Shown here in pieces: positions 1 through 7,844 of a stretch of 64,000 nt of DNA. This stretch comes from Pseudogulbenkiania subflava DSM 22618 (GTDB taxonomy: Bacteria > Pseudomonadota > Gammaproteobacteria > Burkholderiales > Chromobacteriaceae), in the NCBI RefSeq assembly GCF_900177275.1, contig NZ_FXAG01000005.1, positions 124,001 to 188,000 on the forward strand, given 5' to 3'. Below the pieces are notes generated by a model. The model did not search any database, was not told the origin of the DNA, and saw only the letters and a program-made list of their open reading frames with translations. The translations under genes and the position numbers were made by a program. The number at the start of each line of letters is the position of its first letter. Positions within the stretch are counted from its first letter, which is position 1.

Positions 1-600
1 GGCACCATGGCGCGCCTGCCCGAACTGATGGAGTTTGCCGCCACCCACGGCCTGAAAATCGGCACCATCGCCAGCCTGATCAACTACCGCAGCGAAACCG
101 AGAACCTGGTCGAGCACGTCGGTCAGCGCCCGATCGACACGCCGTTCGGCTCGTTCGATATGCACGTATTCCGCGACACCATGACGCAGGCTACCCACCT
201 GGCGCTGGCCAAGGGGGATATCCGTGCCGATCAGGAAACCCTGGTGCGCGTGCACGAGCCGCTGTCGGTGATGGACCTGATCGATCCGCTCGGCAGCCCC
301 CACTCCTGGACCGTGCCCAATGCACTGGAAATCATCGAGGAAACCGGCAAGGGCGTGATGATCCTGTTGCATCGCAACGAAACCGGACTGGATCTGCTGG
401 CCCGTGCCTTGCCGCAGGAAGAAGCCCCCAAGGCAAAATGGGATGGCAAAACCTTCGGCATCGGCGCCCAAATGCTCAAATCGCTGGGAGTGGGCAAGAT
501 GAAGCTGATGTCGCCTCCGCTGAACCTGCCGTCGATGGCCGGCTTCGAGCTCGAGGTCACCGGATTCTGCCAGCCCGAACACGTCCACATCGAAATCTAG
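1..600 (+). CDS. ribBA: RibBA C-terminal part (degenerate GTP cyclohydrolase II domain), 5'-truncated
   Basis: The reading frame is open from base 1, so the start lies outside the window. The visible 199 residues run from the end of the 3,4-dihydroxy-2-butanone 4-phosphate synthase domain (the G-T-M-A-R segment and the [11 protein letters not shown] stretch) into a RibA-like domain. RibB makes the four-carbon riboflavin precursor from ribulose 5-phosphate. The RibA half lacks the zinc-binding cysteine cluster (C-x10-C-x-C) expected after the V-R-V-H segment: the stretch reads [18 protein letters not shown] with no Cys. By family knowledge such domains do not act as GTP cyclohydrolase II, so only the RibB activity is expected. 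ribH follows 41 bases downstream. Confidence 0.9.
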   Translation, partial: GTMARLPELMEFAATHGLKIGTIASLINYRSETENLVEHVGQRPIDTPFGSFDMHVFRDTMTQATHLALAKGDIRADQETLVRVHEPLSVMDLIDPLGSPHSWTVPNALEIIEETGKGVMILLHRNETGLDLLARALPQEEAPKAKWDGKTFGIGAQMLKSLGVGKMKLMSPPLNLPSMAGFELEVTGFCQPEHVHIEI

Positions 601-641
601 TAGAATGCACCGTTTTGTTACCGATTTGCCGCGAGGTCACC

Positions 642-1109
642 ATGCTTGAAGCTATCCAGCGCATCGATTCCGATTTCAACGGCCAAGGCCTGAAGGTGGG
701 CGTGGTCATGGCCCGCTTCAACGAGAACGTGTGCCATGGCCTGCGCGATGCCTGCCTTGGCGAGCTGCGCGCGCTGGGCGTGAACCCGGCCGACATCACC
801 CTGGCCACCGTGCCGGGCGCGCTGGAGGTGCCGCTGGTGTTGCAGACCATGGCCAAGTCCGGCCGTTTCGATGCACTGGTGGCGCTGGGGGCGGTGATTC
901 GCGGCGAAACCTACCATTTCGAGCTGGTATCGAATGAGTCCGGCGCCGGAGTGACCCGTGTCGGCCTCGATTTCGACATCCCGGTCGCCAACGCCATCCT
1001 GACCACCGAAACCGACGAGCAGGCCGAGGCCCGCATGATCGAGAAGGGCCGCGAGGCTGCCCGTGTCGCCATCGAAATGGTCAACCTGCGCAAGGCGCTG
1101 CGCGGCTAA
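642..1109 (+). CDS. ribH: 6,7-dimethyl-8-ribityllumazine synthase
   Basis: 155 residues, the usual length for RibH. The enzyme condenses the RibB product with the ribityl-aminouracil intermediate to give lumazine, the penultimate step of riboflavin synthesis in the cytoplasm. The family signature [12 protein letters not shown] is present near residue 85, as is the [13 protein letters not shown] substrate loop. I start at ATG 642 (MLEAIQRID), preceded by a GAGG-like site; the open frame extends upstream into ribBA but there is no reason to use it. It sits directly behind ribBA and ahead of nusB, an order common in Proteobacteria. Confidence 0.95.
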   Translation: MLEAIQRIDSDFNGQGLKVGVVMARFNENVCHGLRDACLGELRALGVNPADITLATVPGALEVPLVLQTMAKSGRFDALVALGAVIRGETYHFELVSNESGAGVTRVGLDFDIPVANAILTTETDEQAEARMIEKGREAARVAIEMVNLRKALRG

Positions 1110-1174
1110 GCCGTTCCCTCTGCCGGCGCCGCGTCGCGCCGCAATCGTTCTTTAAAGACAAGGATTCGCATTAC

Positions 1175-1621
1175 ATGAAAACTTCTCGCCGTCGCGCGCG
1201 CGAATTTGCCGTCCAGGGCATCTACGAGTGGGAGCTGAACCCGGACCGTCCGGCTTCGCTGATCGAGAAACACCTGCGCGAGAACGATTATTTCGCCAAG
1301 GCCGACGAAGCGCTGTTCCGTACGCTGCTGTTCGGCGTACTGAAAGATGCGGCAGAACTGTCGCCCAAGATCGACCGTTACTACGAGCGTCCGGCCGACG
1401 AAGTCAGCCCGGTCGAGCGTGCGGTCTTGCTGATGGCGGCATTGGAACTGACCCAGCATCCGGAAACACCGTACCCGGTGATCATCAACGAAGCCATCGA
1501 GATCACCAAAACCTTCGGCGGCACCGATGGTCACAAGTTCGTCAACGGCGTGCTCGACAAACTGGCCGCCGACGTGCGCCCGGACGAGGTCGCCTCGCAG
1601 CGCTCCCGTCGTGCTCACTAA
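1175..1621 (+). CDS. nusB: Transcription antitermination factor NusB
   Basis: 148 residues starting [15 protein letters not shown], which matches the conserved NusB N-terminus, with an AGG site upstream. NusB binds boxA RNA together with NusE (ribosomal protein S10) and supports rRNA antitermination. The C-terminal helices include the typical [28 protein letters not shown] stretch. It lies 65 bases after ribH, and a strong hairpin terminator follows it, separating it from thiL. Confidence 0.95.
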   Translation: [148 protein letters not shown]

Positions 1622-1642
1622 TAAAGCGCCTATCTTCACAGC

Positions 1643-1668
1643 AACACCCGCTGCCAGCGGGTGTTTTT
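1643..1668 (+). terminator. Rho-independent terminator after nusB
   Basis: A 10-bp perfect stem (AACACCCGCT / AGCGGGTGTT) with a three-base loop ends directly in a run of T. It lies 22 bases past the nusB stop and 13 bases before the thiL start, so thiL transcription needs read-through or a promoter inside nusB. Confidence 0.85.
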
Positions 1669-1680
1669 ACGTGTGTACCC

Positions 1681-2631
1681 ATGAATGAATTTGAACTGAT
1701 CCAGCGCCACTTCACCCGGCCGGCGACCAACGCCGTGCTCGGGGTCGGGGATGACGCGGCCATCGTCAGACCGACTCCCGGCCACGATTTGCACGTCTCG
1801 GTCGACATGCTGGTGGAGGGGCGGCACTTCTTTGCCGATGTCGAACCGCGCGCGCTGGGTCACAAGACGCTGGCGGTGAATCTCTCCGACATGGCCGCAA
1901 TGGGGGCCACGCCGCGCTGGGCCGTACTGTCGCTCGCCTTGCCCCAACTCGACGAACACTGGGCCAGCGAGTTCGCTGCCGGTTTCTTCGGCCTGGCCGA
2001 AGCACATGGCGTGGGCGTGATCGGCGGTGACACCACGCGTGGCCCGCTCACGCTCTCCGTCACCATCTTCGGCGAAGCCCCTGCCGGCCAGGCGTTGCGG
2101 CGCGACGCCGCCCAGGTGGGGGACGACGTCTGGGTCAGTGGCGAGCTGGGCTTGGCCGCGTTGGCGGTGCGCCAGCGGCTGCGTGGCGATGTCGCCCTTC
2201 CGCCAGAGGTGCTCGCCGTCTGTCGCCGCAAGCTCGACTTCCCCACGCCGCGCGTCGCGCTCGGCCAGCGCTTGCTGGACGTGGCGCACGCCGCCATCGA
2301 CGTGTCCGACGGCCTGATGGCCGATCTCGGCCACATCCTGGAGCGCTCTGGCGTCGCTGCCGAGGTGTGGCTGGAATCCTTGCCGACCTTGCCCTGGATG
2401 GCTGAAAACCGCGACCGTCTGGCCGACTCCATCGCAGCGGGGGGCGATGATTACGAGCTGTGCTTCACCGCCCCGTCCTCGGTCCGTGCCGAGTTGCAAG
2501 GGTTGGCCGAAGAACTGGACTGCACGCTGACGCGTATCGGCCGTATCGTGGCGGGGCAGGGAAGTCGTCTGCTGGACGCCGCCGGGCAGCCGGTGACTCT
2601 GCAAAGGGGCGGGTTTGACCACTTTGCGTAA
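1681..2631 (+). CDS. thiL: Thiamine-monophosphate kinase
   Basis: 316 residues from ATG 1681 (MNEFELIQRHF). ThiL phosphorylates thiamine monophosphate to the active cofactor thiamine diphosphate with ATP. Family landmarks are visible in order: GVGDDAAIV near residue 20, SVDMLVEGRHF, NLSDMAAMGA, GGDTTRGP, the AIDVSDGLMADLGHIL block and the AAGGDDYELCFT block near the end. The frame is open far upstream through nusB, but the N-terminus fits the family at 1681. The 3' end overlaps pgpA by 17 bases, implying translational coupling. Confidence 0.95.
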   Translation: MNEFELIQRHFTRPATNAVLGVGDDAAIVRPTPGHDLHVSVDMLVEGRHFFADVEPRALGHKTLAVNLSDMAAMGATPRWAVLSLALPQLDEHWASEFAAGFFGLAEAHGVGVIGGDTTRGPLTLSVTIFGEAPAGQALRRDAAQVGDDVWVSGELGLAALAVRQRLRGDVALPPEVLAVCRRKLDFPTPRVALGQRLLDVAHAAIDVSDGLMADLGHILERSGVAAEVWLESLPTLPWMAENRDRLADSIAAGGDDYELCFTAPSSVRAELQGLAEELDCTLTRIGRIVAGQGSRLLDAAGQPVTLQRGGFDHFA

Positions 2632-3112
2632 ACCTGACTGGGCATTCGTCCTGCGCCGTCCGGCCCACTTCCTGGCGTTCGGTTTCGGCTCCGGTCTGGC
2701 CGCGCGCGCTCCGGGTACCTGGGGCACGCTGGCCGCCTTGCCGCTGGCCGGGCTGCTGCATTTGGCTGGGGTGGACGGCATGCTGCTGGCGGCACTGTGC
2801 CTGCCCTTGTTCGTCTTGGGCGTATGGGTTTGCCAGGTGACCGGCGATGCGCTGGGGGTGCACGACTACGGTGGCATCGTCTGGGACGAGATCGTCGCCA
2901 TGTTGCTGGTGCTGTCGATCACGCCATTCACCGTGACCGGTTGGGTGTTGGCATTCGGGTTGTTCCGCCTGTTCGACATCGTCAAGCCGTGGCCGATCCG
3001 CTGGTTCGACCGCCACGTCCACGGTGGTTTCGGGGTGATGCTGGACGACCTGATCGCCGCGTTGTTTGCCATGGCCGTGCTATGGCTGGCCTCCGGGGCG
3101 GGTCTGGAATGA
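2615..3112 (+). CDS. pgpA: Phosphatidylglycerophosphatase A
   Basis: 165 residues. PgpA dephosphorylates phosphatidylglycerol phosphate at the inner membrane to give phosphatidylglycerol. Visible features are the FGSGLAARAPGTWGT motif near residue 24, GIVWDEIVAM carrying the acidic metal ligands, and RLFDIVKPWPIRW near residue 115, with several membrane segments between. The start is a TTG at 2615 inside thiL, preceded by an AAGGGGCGGG site; no ATG in the frame fits the family N-terminus. The thiL-pgpA overlap is common in Proteobacteria. Confidence 0.92.
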   Translation: MTTLRKPDWAFVLRRPAHFLAFGFGSGLAARAPGTWGTLAALPLAGLLHLAGVDGMLLAALCLPLFVLGVWVCQVTGDALGVHDYGGIVWDEIVAMLLVLSITPFTVTGWVLAFGLFRLFDIVKPWPIRWFDRHVHGGFGVMLDDLIAALFAMAVLWLASGAGLE

Positions 3113-3227
3113 GGTCGATCGGGGGCGGGAAACCGGCCTGAATCAGCCCCAGAGACAGCGAGGGTCTCCCGCCGCGGGCTGCTTCGTGGTATTCTTGCGC
3201 CCCTCCAACGTGACCCGTCACCATTGC

Positions 3228-3581
3228 ATGATAGACCCCTGTGATCACTACACCCTCGACCTGATTGGCGGGGTGCGCAAAAAGCCCGGCCGCAAGCCAT
3301 TGGGCGAGCGCGCGATGAGCGTGGCCGAGCGCAAGCGGCGCAGCCGCGAACTGCGCCGCAACCGCCTGCAGGAGTTGTCGATCACCGTGGAACTCAATCG
3401 CGAGGCGCAGAAGTCGCTCGACAAAATGATCGAATGGTGGGGGGTCAGCAAGAAAGAGGCGATCAACCGGGCACTGCTGATCGCCTGTCAGTCCCAGACT
3501 GGTCGTACCGGCATGCTGTTCGATGCTGATCCGCTGTTTTTGCAGCCCGATAGCGGGCAAAAGTCGAAGCGTCGCAAGTAG
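3228..3581 (+). CDS. Small basic protein with possible ribbon-helix-helix-type DNA-binding segment
   Basis: 117 residues from ATG 3228 (MIDPCDHYTLDLIGG). The open frame reaches back to 3066 but overlaps the pgpA end, and codon use upstream of 3228 is poor. The middle is very basic (RKKPGRKPLGERAMSVAERKRRSREL). Next comes a predicted strand-helix-helix run, LQELSITVELNREAQKSLDKMIEWWGVSKKEAINRALLIA, which resembles CopG/Arc ribbon-helix-helix proteins in layout. I do not recognise the specific family; a DNA-binding regulator is an inference. A hairpin directly follows the stop. A decayed copy of its ITVELN-EAQ codons lies about 100 bases downstream. Confidence 0.6.
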   Translation: MIDPCDHYTLDLIGGVRKKPGRKPLGERAMSVAERKRRSRELRRNRLQELSITVELNREAQKSLDKMIEWWGVSKKEAINRALLIACQSQTGRTGMLFDADPLFLQPDSGQKSKRRK

Positions 3582-3600
3582 GAGCGTCTCGACGCTCCTT
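3581..3600 (+). terminator. Hairpin at the end of the small basic protein gene
   Basis: The 8-bp perfect stem GGAGCGTC / GACGCTCC with a two-base loop begins at the last base of the stop codon and is followed only by TT, so it is a weak or imperfect intrinsic terminator. Confidence 0.5.
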
Positions 3601-3634
3601 AAACCTATTCACACCGGTAGTGATAACCGCTTCT

Positions 3635-3677
3635 CCTGTTGCCGTGACCTGCCCCCAGGCCAGGTCACGGCAACAGG
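3635..3677. repeat. 17-bp perfect inverted repeat
   Basis: CCTGTTGCCGTGACCTG (3635-3651) is exactly complementary to CAGGTCACGGCAACAGG (3661-3677), with a 9-base spacer. It lies between the end of the small basic protein gene and a decayed duplicate of part of that gene. No T-run follows either arm, so it is not an ordinary terminator. Confidence 0.85.
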
Positions 3678-3678
3678 G

Positions 3679-3714
3679 GTTGCCGATTACCGTAGAGCTC
3701 AATCTTGAGGCGCA
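3679..3714 (+). pseudogene. Decayed duplicate of part of the small basic protein gene
   Basis: This 36-base stretch encodes L-P-I-T-V-E-L-N-L-E-A-Q and aligns without gaps to bases around 3375-3410 of the upstream gene, which encode L-S-I-T-V-E-L-N-R-E-A-Q. About 30 of 36 bases match. Similarity stops sharply at the palindrome on the left and at a stop codon on the right, so this is a small duplicated fragment rather than a gene. Confidence 0.6.
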
Positions 3715-3718
3715 GTGG

Positions 3719-3912
3719 TAGATGGGTGAAGACACAAGCGCCGGAACCCATCAGTCCATGTACTGGAAGTCTGGATGGTTTCCTCTGCGGCTCACCCATT
3801 CAGGGGGCTGAGTTGTTAGGACGGGAAAAGGCACTATCGTCGCAACCCGTCAGTCAACGCGCAGGAGGTGCAGATGGGTTCCACGACGTTTCACCCATCC
3901 AGCGCAGGACGG
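3719..3912. repeat. Two tandem diverged units with conserved hairpin folding
   Basis: Unit 1 (3719-3803) and unit 2 (3827-3912) align over about 85 bases at roughly 70% identity with one gap. In unit 1 GATGGGTGA (3721-3729) pairs with TCACCCATT (3792-3800), and GGAACCCATC (3743-3752) pairs with GATGGTTTCC (3774-3783). In unit 2 the equivalent arms also pair, AACCCGTC with GATGGGTT including a wobble replacement, and GGACGGG with CCCATCC. The pairing survives sequence change, which suggests that structure is under selection. What it does is unknown. Confidence 0.5.
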
Positions 3913-3948
3913 ACCGTCCGCCCCCTCTTTGAGGTTCCCGCCTAGCCT

Positions 3949-5025
3949 CTACAGCCCGATCCCGGCCAGAAACAGGAACGTGGCAAACAGTGCCACATGC
4001 GTGTAGCCCTCGATGGCGTTGGTCTCCCCGTCGTGCAGGTTGATGGTCGCCACCAGCAGGGTCAGCAACACCATGGCGGTCTGCGCGGGAGTCATCGCCA
4101 TCTGGATTGGCTGACCGGTGAACAAGGCAATCCCCTCGATCACCGGAATGGTCAGCACCACGGTCGCCAGCGAGGCCCCCAGCGCAATGTTCAGTACCGA
4201 CTGCATGCGGTTGGCAACAGCGGCGCGCATGGCCGTCAGAATTTCCGGGCTCGCCGAAATCAAGGCCACCAGGATGGCCGGTACGATCGCGGGCAGCCCG
4301 CTGCCCTCCAGCCCTGCGTGCAGGAACGCCGCCATCAGTTCCGACAACACCCCGATCAAACCGATGCTCAGCACCAGCAGTCCAGCGTGCTTTCCAGTTG
4401 AAATGCTCTCGGCTCCGTGTTCGTGCTCTTCCTGGTGCTCGTAGGCGTAATCGAAGAAATAGCTGTGCTTGCCGGTCTGCAGGCGCAAGAACAGGCCATA
4501 AAGCAGCACCATCGCCACGATGGTAAAGGCCGAGTAGGCCTGCCACTTTTCTTGCGGCACGAATTCGGGCACGAACATCGACACTCCTACCGCCACCAGA
4601 ATCATCGACACGTAGCTGTTGCCTGAATCGAGGTTATACGGTTGTTCCCCATGCTTCAGCCCGCCGATGATGGCGGCAAAGCCGAGTATGCCGTTGATGT
4701 CCAGCATCAGCGCCGAATAGACCGTATCGCGTGCCAGGGTGGGGCCTCCGCCGGAGAGCATCATGATCGCCAGAATCACCACCTCCACCAGCACCGCCGA
4801 TAGCGTCAGGATCATCGTTCCGTAGGGCTCGCCCAGCTTCACCGCCAGCATCTCGGCATGGTGAGCCACGCGCAGGGCGGCGCCCATGATGGTGGCGAGC
4901 AGGATGGCGATGGCAATAAAAACCACCGGTTTGCTCATGTGGAGCAGGCTGTGCTCAAGGGCAAAAAGAACAATCGCCACAAAAGTGGCGATCAAGAGAT
5001 TTTTCTCGGTTAAAAGAGAGCTCAT
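3949..5025 (-). CDS. chaA: Calcium/cation:proton antiporter (ChaA/CaCA family)
   Basis: 358 residues, close to the ChaA length. It is an inner-membrane exchanger expected to expel Ca2+ (or Na+/K+) in exchange for protons. About ten to eleven hydrophobic segments are visible. The two conserved acidic alpha-repeat blocks are SAVLVEVVILAIMM near residue 85 and LISASPEILTAMRAAVANRMQSVLNIALGASLATVVLTIP near residue 260. I start at ATG 5025 (MSSLLTEKN); the longer frame reads back into the preceding gene. Its ATG overlaps the TGA of that upstream glycosyltransferase (ATGA), so the two are translationally coupled, an unexpected pairing. Confidence 0.88.
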   Translation of the reverse strand: MSSLLTEKNLLIATFVAIVLFALEHSLLHMSKPVVFIAIAILLATIMGAALRVAHHAEMLAVKLGEPYGTMILTLSAVLVEVVILAIMMLSGGGPTLARDTVYSALMLDINGILGFAAIIGGLKHGEQPYNLDSGNSYVSMILVAVGVSMFVPEFVPQEKWQAYSAFTIVAMVLLYGLFLRLQTGKHSYFFDYAYEHQEEHEHGAESISTGKHAGLLVLSIGLIGVLSELMAAFLHAGLEGSGLPAIVPAILVALISASPEILTAMRAAVANRMQSVLNIALGASLATVVLTIPVIEGIALFTGQPIQMAMTPAQTAMVLLTLLVATINLHDGETNAIEGYTHVALFATFLFLAGIGL

Positions 5026-6152
5026 TTTTTTCTGTAAGAGAGATGTTCCGTGTGTGCACGGTAGAGAATCAGCCAACGCGGCGAACGGAACCGAACCAGG
5101 CGCCAGTATAGCCAGACATATTTCAGACTGAATGCCAGGAAAATGGCAATCAGCATCGGCGTATCATCCCAAAACAAGACGGCGGGGACAACGGGAGTGA
5201 GCGCAACCGACCACAGATAGGGAGCCGTCATGGCATTGCGGGAGGTCCTGTGCCGGCGATCACGCGATCCAACCCGCCAGCGAACCAGGCGCCGATAAAT
5301 CATCTGGTGCAAGTGCAGGGCGTCAGGCTGGCCCACGGCCCGTGCTTGCAAGAATTTTCTGCGGAAAATGGAGAAAATCGTTTCAAACACTGGGTAGGCC
5401 ATGCACACCAAGGGGAACCACGGCGACACTTCAGCATGGCGCTTGACCAGCAGCACTCCAATGATGGCGACCATGAAGCCGACCAGATAGGCCCCGCCAT
5501 CGCCAGCAAAAATTTTCCCTCTCGGGAAATTCCACAAAAGAAAGCCGATCAACGTCCCTATCATGATCAGACTGATCGCCAGCATCTGGGGCGCGCCAAC
5601 CTGCCAGGCCACGATGGCATAGGCACTAAAAATGATGGTGCAGACACCGGCAGAGAGGCCGTTATAGCCATCGATGATGTTGATGGCGTGAGACACCCCG
5701 CCAACGGCAAACATCGTAAAAATCAGGGCTAGAACCCAGTAAGCAGACAACAAACTGTCGAGCAGCGGGATGTCCAGACGATAGATGCCGGCATCCATCG
5801 CAAAGAAAGCACAGGCTGCGGCAAAGAACGCCGCAAGAAGGCGGGGCAGTGGACCGATCTTCTTCGTCAGGTCTTCGATCAGGCCGGAGCCGAAGGCGGG
5901 CAGGGCGCAGAGCATCAGGTCGTCAGCCAGGCCCCAGTCCTCACTTTCGGCCAACAAAACGGTGACACCCACCACTAGGCCTGCCATCAGTGGGATGCCG
6001 CCTATCCTGGGAACGGCATAGCTATGAAATTTTTGAATACCGGAGGTGTCGTGATCTAGGGAGAAGCGGGCATGGAGCGATCGGGAACGTAGAATAATCC
6101 AGCCTACCGCAAACGACATCGCCAAGGCGGCGAAAAAGCTTGTCAAAAGCAT
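5022..6152 (-). CDS. WecA/WbpL-like undecaprenyl-phosphate sugar-phosphate transferase
   Basis: 376 residues, polytopic (about 10-11 membrane segments), of the MraY/WecA glycosyltransferase 4 family. It should transfer a HexNAc-1-phosphate (GlcNAc or a deoxy amino sugar) to undecaprenyl phosphate, the first step in building the polysaccharide unit. Motifs visible: the N-terminal PRIGGIPL, NIIDGYNGLSAG near residue 160, FAGDGGAYLVGF near 215 and the cytoplasmic histidine loop DALHLHQ near 278. Start ATG 6152 gives MLLTSFFAAL; a TTG at 6167 is an alternative and neither has a strong ribosome site. A TTGACG box lies upstream in the AT-rich spacer. Its TGA overlaps the antiporter start. Confidence 0.88.
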   Translation of the reverse strand: MLLTSFFAALAMSFAVGWIILRSRSLHARFSLDHDTSGIQKFHSYAVPRIGGIPLMAGLVVGVTVLLAESEDWGLADDLMLCALPAFGSGLIEDLTKKIGPLPRLLAAFFAAACAFFAMDAGIYRLDIPLLDSLLSAYWVLALIFTMFAVGGVSHAINIIDGYNGLSAGVCTIIFSAYAIVAWQVGAPQMLAISLIMIGTLIGFLLWNFPRGKIFAGDGGAYLVGFMVAIIGVLLVKRHAEVSPWFPLVCMAYPVFETIFSIFRRKFLQARAVGQPDALHLHQMIYRRLVRWRVGSRDRRHRTSRNAMTAPYLWSVALTPVVPAVLFWDDTPMLIAIFLAFSLKYVWLYWRLVRFRSPRWLILYRAHTEHLSYRKK

Positions 6153-6610
6153 AACCAAAATGACCAAAAATGCATTAATTGTTGTTATGCAACATAATAT
6201 GCGTTTGTCGTCAATATGGCAATATTACCAATAAATAAAATTATGAATTACAAAAAATGTAGATATTAAACATCAAATTTCCATAGAAAATATTTATCAT
6301 GATGGGAGGGCGGAGTAGACGCACTATACGGTCTGCCTCCGAGAACTAATGCGGGGTTGTACCCAATCGCTTGGTAATGGCCGTGGGTCATGCCACTGCG
6401 GATCAGCCTCCTGATGTGCTAGGAGACGCATGAAGCGCCGTGAGGAATTTCGAGCTGGAGATCACGCTGTTATCTTAGATGGCTGTCGTGCTCGGTCAGC
6501 GCCACGGAGAGTGTGGCTCTGACCGTGTCGACGATCACCATTTAGTCATGTAGTGACCGATGCTGCGTACGGTAGCCAGTGAGTGTTGCATGCTGGCCGA
6601 ATCGTCTCCA
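6153..6610. other. Gene-free spacer, AT-rich promoter part plus degenerate part
   Basis: Bases 6170-6300 are strongly AT-rich and probably carry the promoter of the downstream - strand transferase gene. Bases 6301-6610 have normal GC, stop codons in all frames and scattered short palindromes, and look like decayed DNA. They include a 12-bp stem with one mismatch (GGTCAGCGCCAC, 6494-6505, with GTGGCTCTGACC, 6513-6524). I could not identify a parent element. Confidence 0.5.
6494..6524. repeat. Strong hairpin downstream of the wbuB-like gene
   Basis: Twelve-base arms with a single mismatch and a seven-base loop, about 90 bases past the stop of the wbuB-like gene. There is no T-run on either side, so a terminator role is only possible. 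Confidence 0.4.
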
Positions 6611-7843
6611 TCAGGTGTTGGTTCTGTTCGGTGCGCCGTGAGCCTGTGTCAGGCTATCTATGATTTTCTTGGAGGCGGACTCTACAGAGAAATGTTCAAT
6701 TAAAAGCTTCCTTGCATTTTCTCCAAGGCGCTTTCTGGTTCCTGGCTCAGATGCCAATTTTCGGGCTGACTCGAGGAGTTGTGCATCTTCTCCATTCACA
6801 AATGCGAAGCCAGCCTCATGGTGCTGGATAATGTCCAGCAAATCATTTCCATGGTTTACACTTCCGAGAATGGGTATCTCGTTCACCATGTAACCCAGTA
6901 ATTTTCCAGGGAAATTATGTGCTGTATGGTCACGGGAAAGGCTGAATAAACCTATGTCCACTTCATGAAGCAATTTCTTGAAAGCGTCTTGGGATATTGG
7001 GGGGAGATAAGTGGCATTGGTTAAAGCATGCTCCTGGATAAAACTTTGTACTAAACCGACCTCGTCACCTTGGCCAATAAAAAGAAAATGAGAATACGAG
7101 TCATCTTTCATGGCAAGAGCCAGCTTCATGAGGTTACTCATGTCTTGGGCATGGCCAATATTGCCACCATAAAAGAAGATAACTTTATCCTGTAAACCGA
7201 GTTTATGCCGGAGGCTGTCCTCTTTGGATGGCGCAGAGGAGGGCTCCTGGCTAGCCCAATTTGGGAGGATACAAGTTCTTGTTATTGTTGGATGATTTTT
7301 CTGGAAAAAAACCTGGTTATTCAGGGACATCAAGCCGATATGGTCCGCAGCCGCATAGCTCTTTCCCTCATGGTGGCGAAAATAGCGAGCAATTGGGGAG
7401 CCTTCTTTTATCATCCCGTTATCAATGACCCATTGAGGAAAAAGGTCTCGCAGTATCAGGAAAGATGGGCAGTTCCAGGTAGATTTGATGCGGTTTACTA
7501 ACCCGCCAAAAAAGATGGATGGCGAGTAATAGATGATGCTATCTACTTTTCGGGATTGAATATAATTTTTTGCGGCTCCCCACGCTCTTCTCGAGAGAAG
7601 AGATTCGTTAATGGCTCTTCGTACCTTAGAGATGTCTTTTACCGGTCCACTTCGGAAACGAAGAATGGGAATCTCGTCTACAGCATCCTCGACCAACCGT
7701 TGCTTCTGATGACTAGGCCCTGGGGTAATCACGAATGGCTCATGGCCTTGGCGGAGTAATTCCAAGGCCAGTTCGTGCATCATCTTTGCGCCGACTCGTG
7801 TACTGTCGGGGAGGTAGTCGTCAATGATTAGCGCCAATCGCAC
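6611..7843 (-). CDS. wbuB: WbuB-like GT4 glycosyltransferase (probable L-FucNAc transferase)
   Basis: 410 residues, GT-B fold. The N-terminus VRLALIIDDYLPDSTRVGAKMMHELALELL matches the WbuB subfamily closely in my recollection; the C-terminal half has YGGNIGHAQDMSNLM, the HNFPGKLLGYM donor-site block and SVNHGNDLLDII. WbuB enzymes transfer N-acetyl-L-fucosamine onto the lipid-linked acceptor at the inner face of the membrane. I choose GTG 7843 because GGAGG lies 10 bases upstream and the next gene's TAA ends at 7845, one base away; the longer frame overlaps that gene. The three UDP-L-FucNAc synthesis genes lie immediately upstream, which supports the substrate. Confidence 0.85.
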   Translation of the reverse strand: MRLALIIDDYLPDSTRVGAKMMHELALELLRQGHEPFVITPGPSHQKQRLVEDAVDEIPILRFRSGPVKDISKVRRAINESLLSRRAWGAAKNYIQSRKVDSIIYYSPSIFFGGLVNRIKSTWNCPSFLILRDLFPQWVIDNGMIKEGSPIARYFRHHEGKSYAAADHIGLMSLNNQVFFQKNHPTITRTCILPNWASQEPSSAPSKEDSLRHKLGLQDKVIFFYGGNIGHAQDMSNLMKLALAMKDDSYSHFLFIGQGDEVGLVQSFIQEHALTNATYLPPISQDAFKKLLHEVDIGLFSLSRDHTAHNFPGKLLGYMVNEIPILGSVNHGNDLLDIIQHHEAGFAFVNGEDAQLLESARKLASEPGTRKRLGENARKLLIEHFSVESASKKIIDSLTQAHGAPNRTNT

Positions 7844-7844
7844 T

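Larger units (their letters stand above)
3601..3948. other. Gene-free spacer with palindrome, gene remnant and tandem structured repeats
   Basis: No convincing gene lies between the convergent small basic protein gene and the antiporter gene. The spacer holds, in order: a 17-bp perfect inverted repeat at 3635-3677, a decayed 36-bp copy of codons from the upstream gene at 3679-3714, and two diverged tandem units at 3719-3803 and 3827-3912 that can each fold into a long hairpin. Near the antiporter end there is a GGACGGACCGTCC palindrome (3907-3919). Confidence 0.6.

Noticed and set aside
1636-2781. 381-residue open frame on the - strand opposite thiL and pgpA
   Set aside because: It is antisense to two clear housekeeping genes, its protein is low-complexity Arg/Gln-rich, and high-GC DNA produces such frames by chance.
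3719-3912. Integron attC sites or a known glycine/c-di-GMP riboswitch
   Set aside because: No paired core sites of the attC type and none of the conserved riboswitch core sequences are present.
3854-4546. 230-residue - strand frame overlapping the antiporter in another frame
   Set aside because: Out-of-frame shadow of the antiporter; Gly/Arg/Asp-rich and without membrane segments.
6301-6610. Possible transposase remnant downstream of the wbuB-like gene
   Set aside because: Translations in all frames are broken by stops and show no DDE or other transposase motif, so I left it as unidentified DNA.
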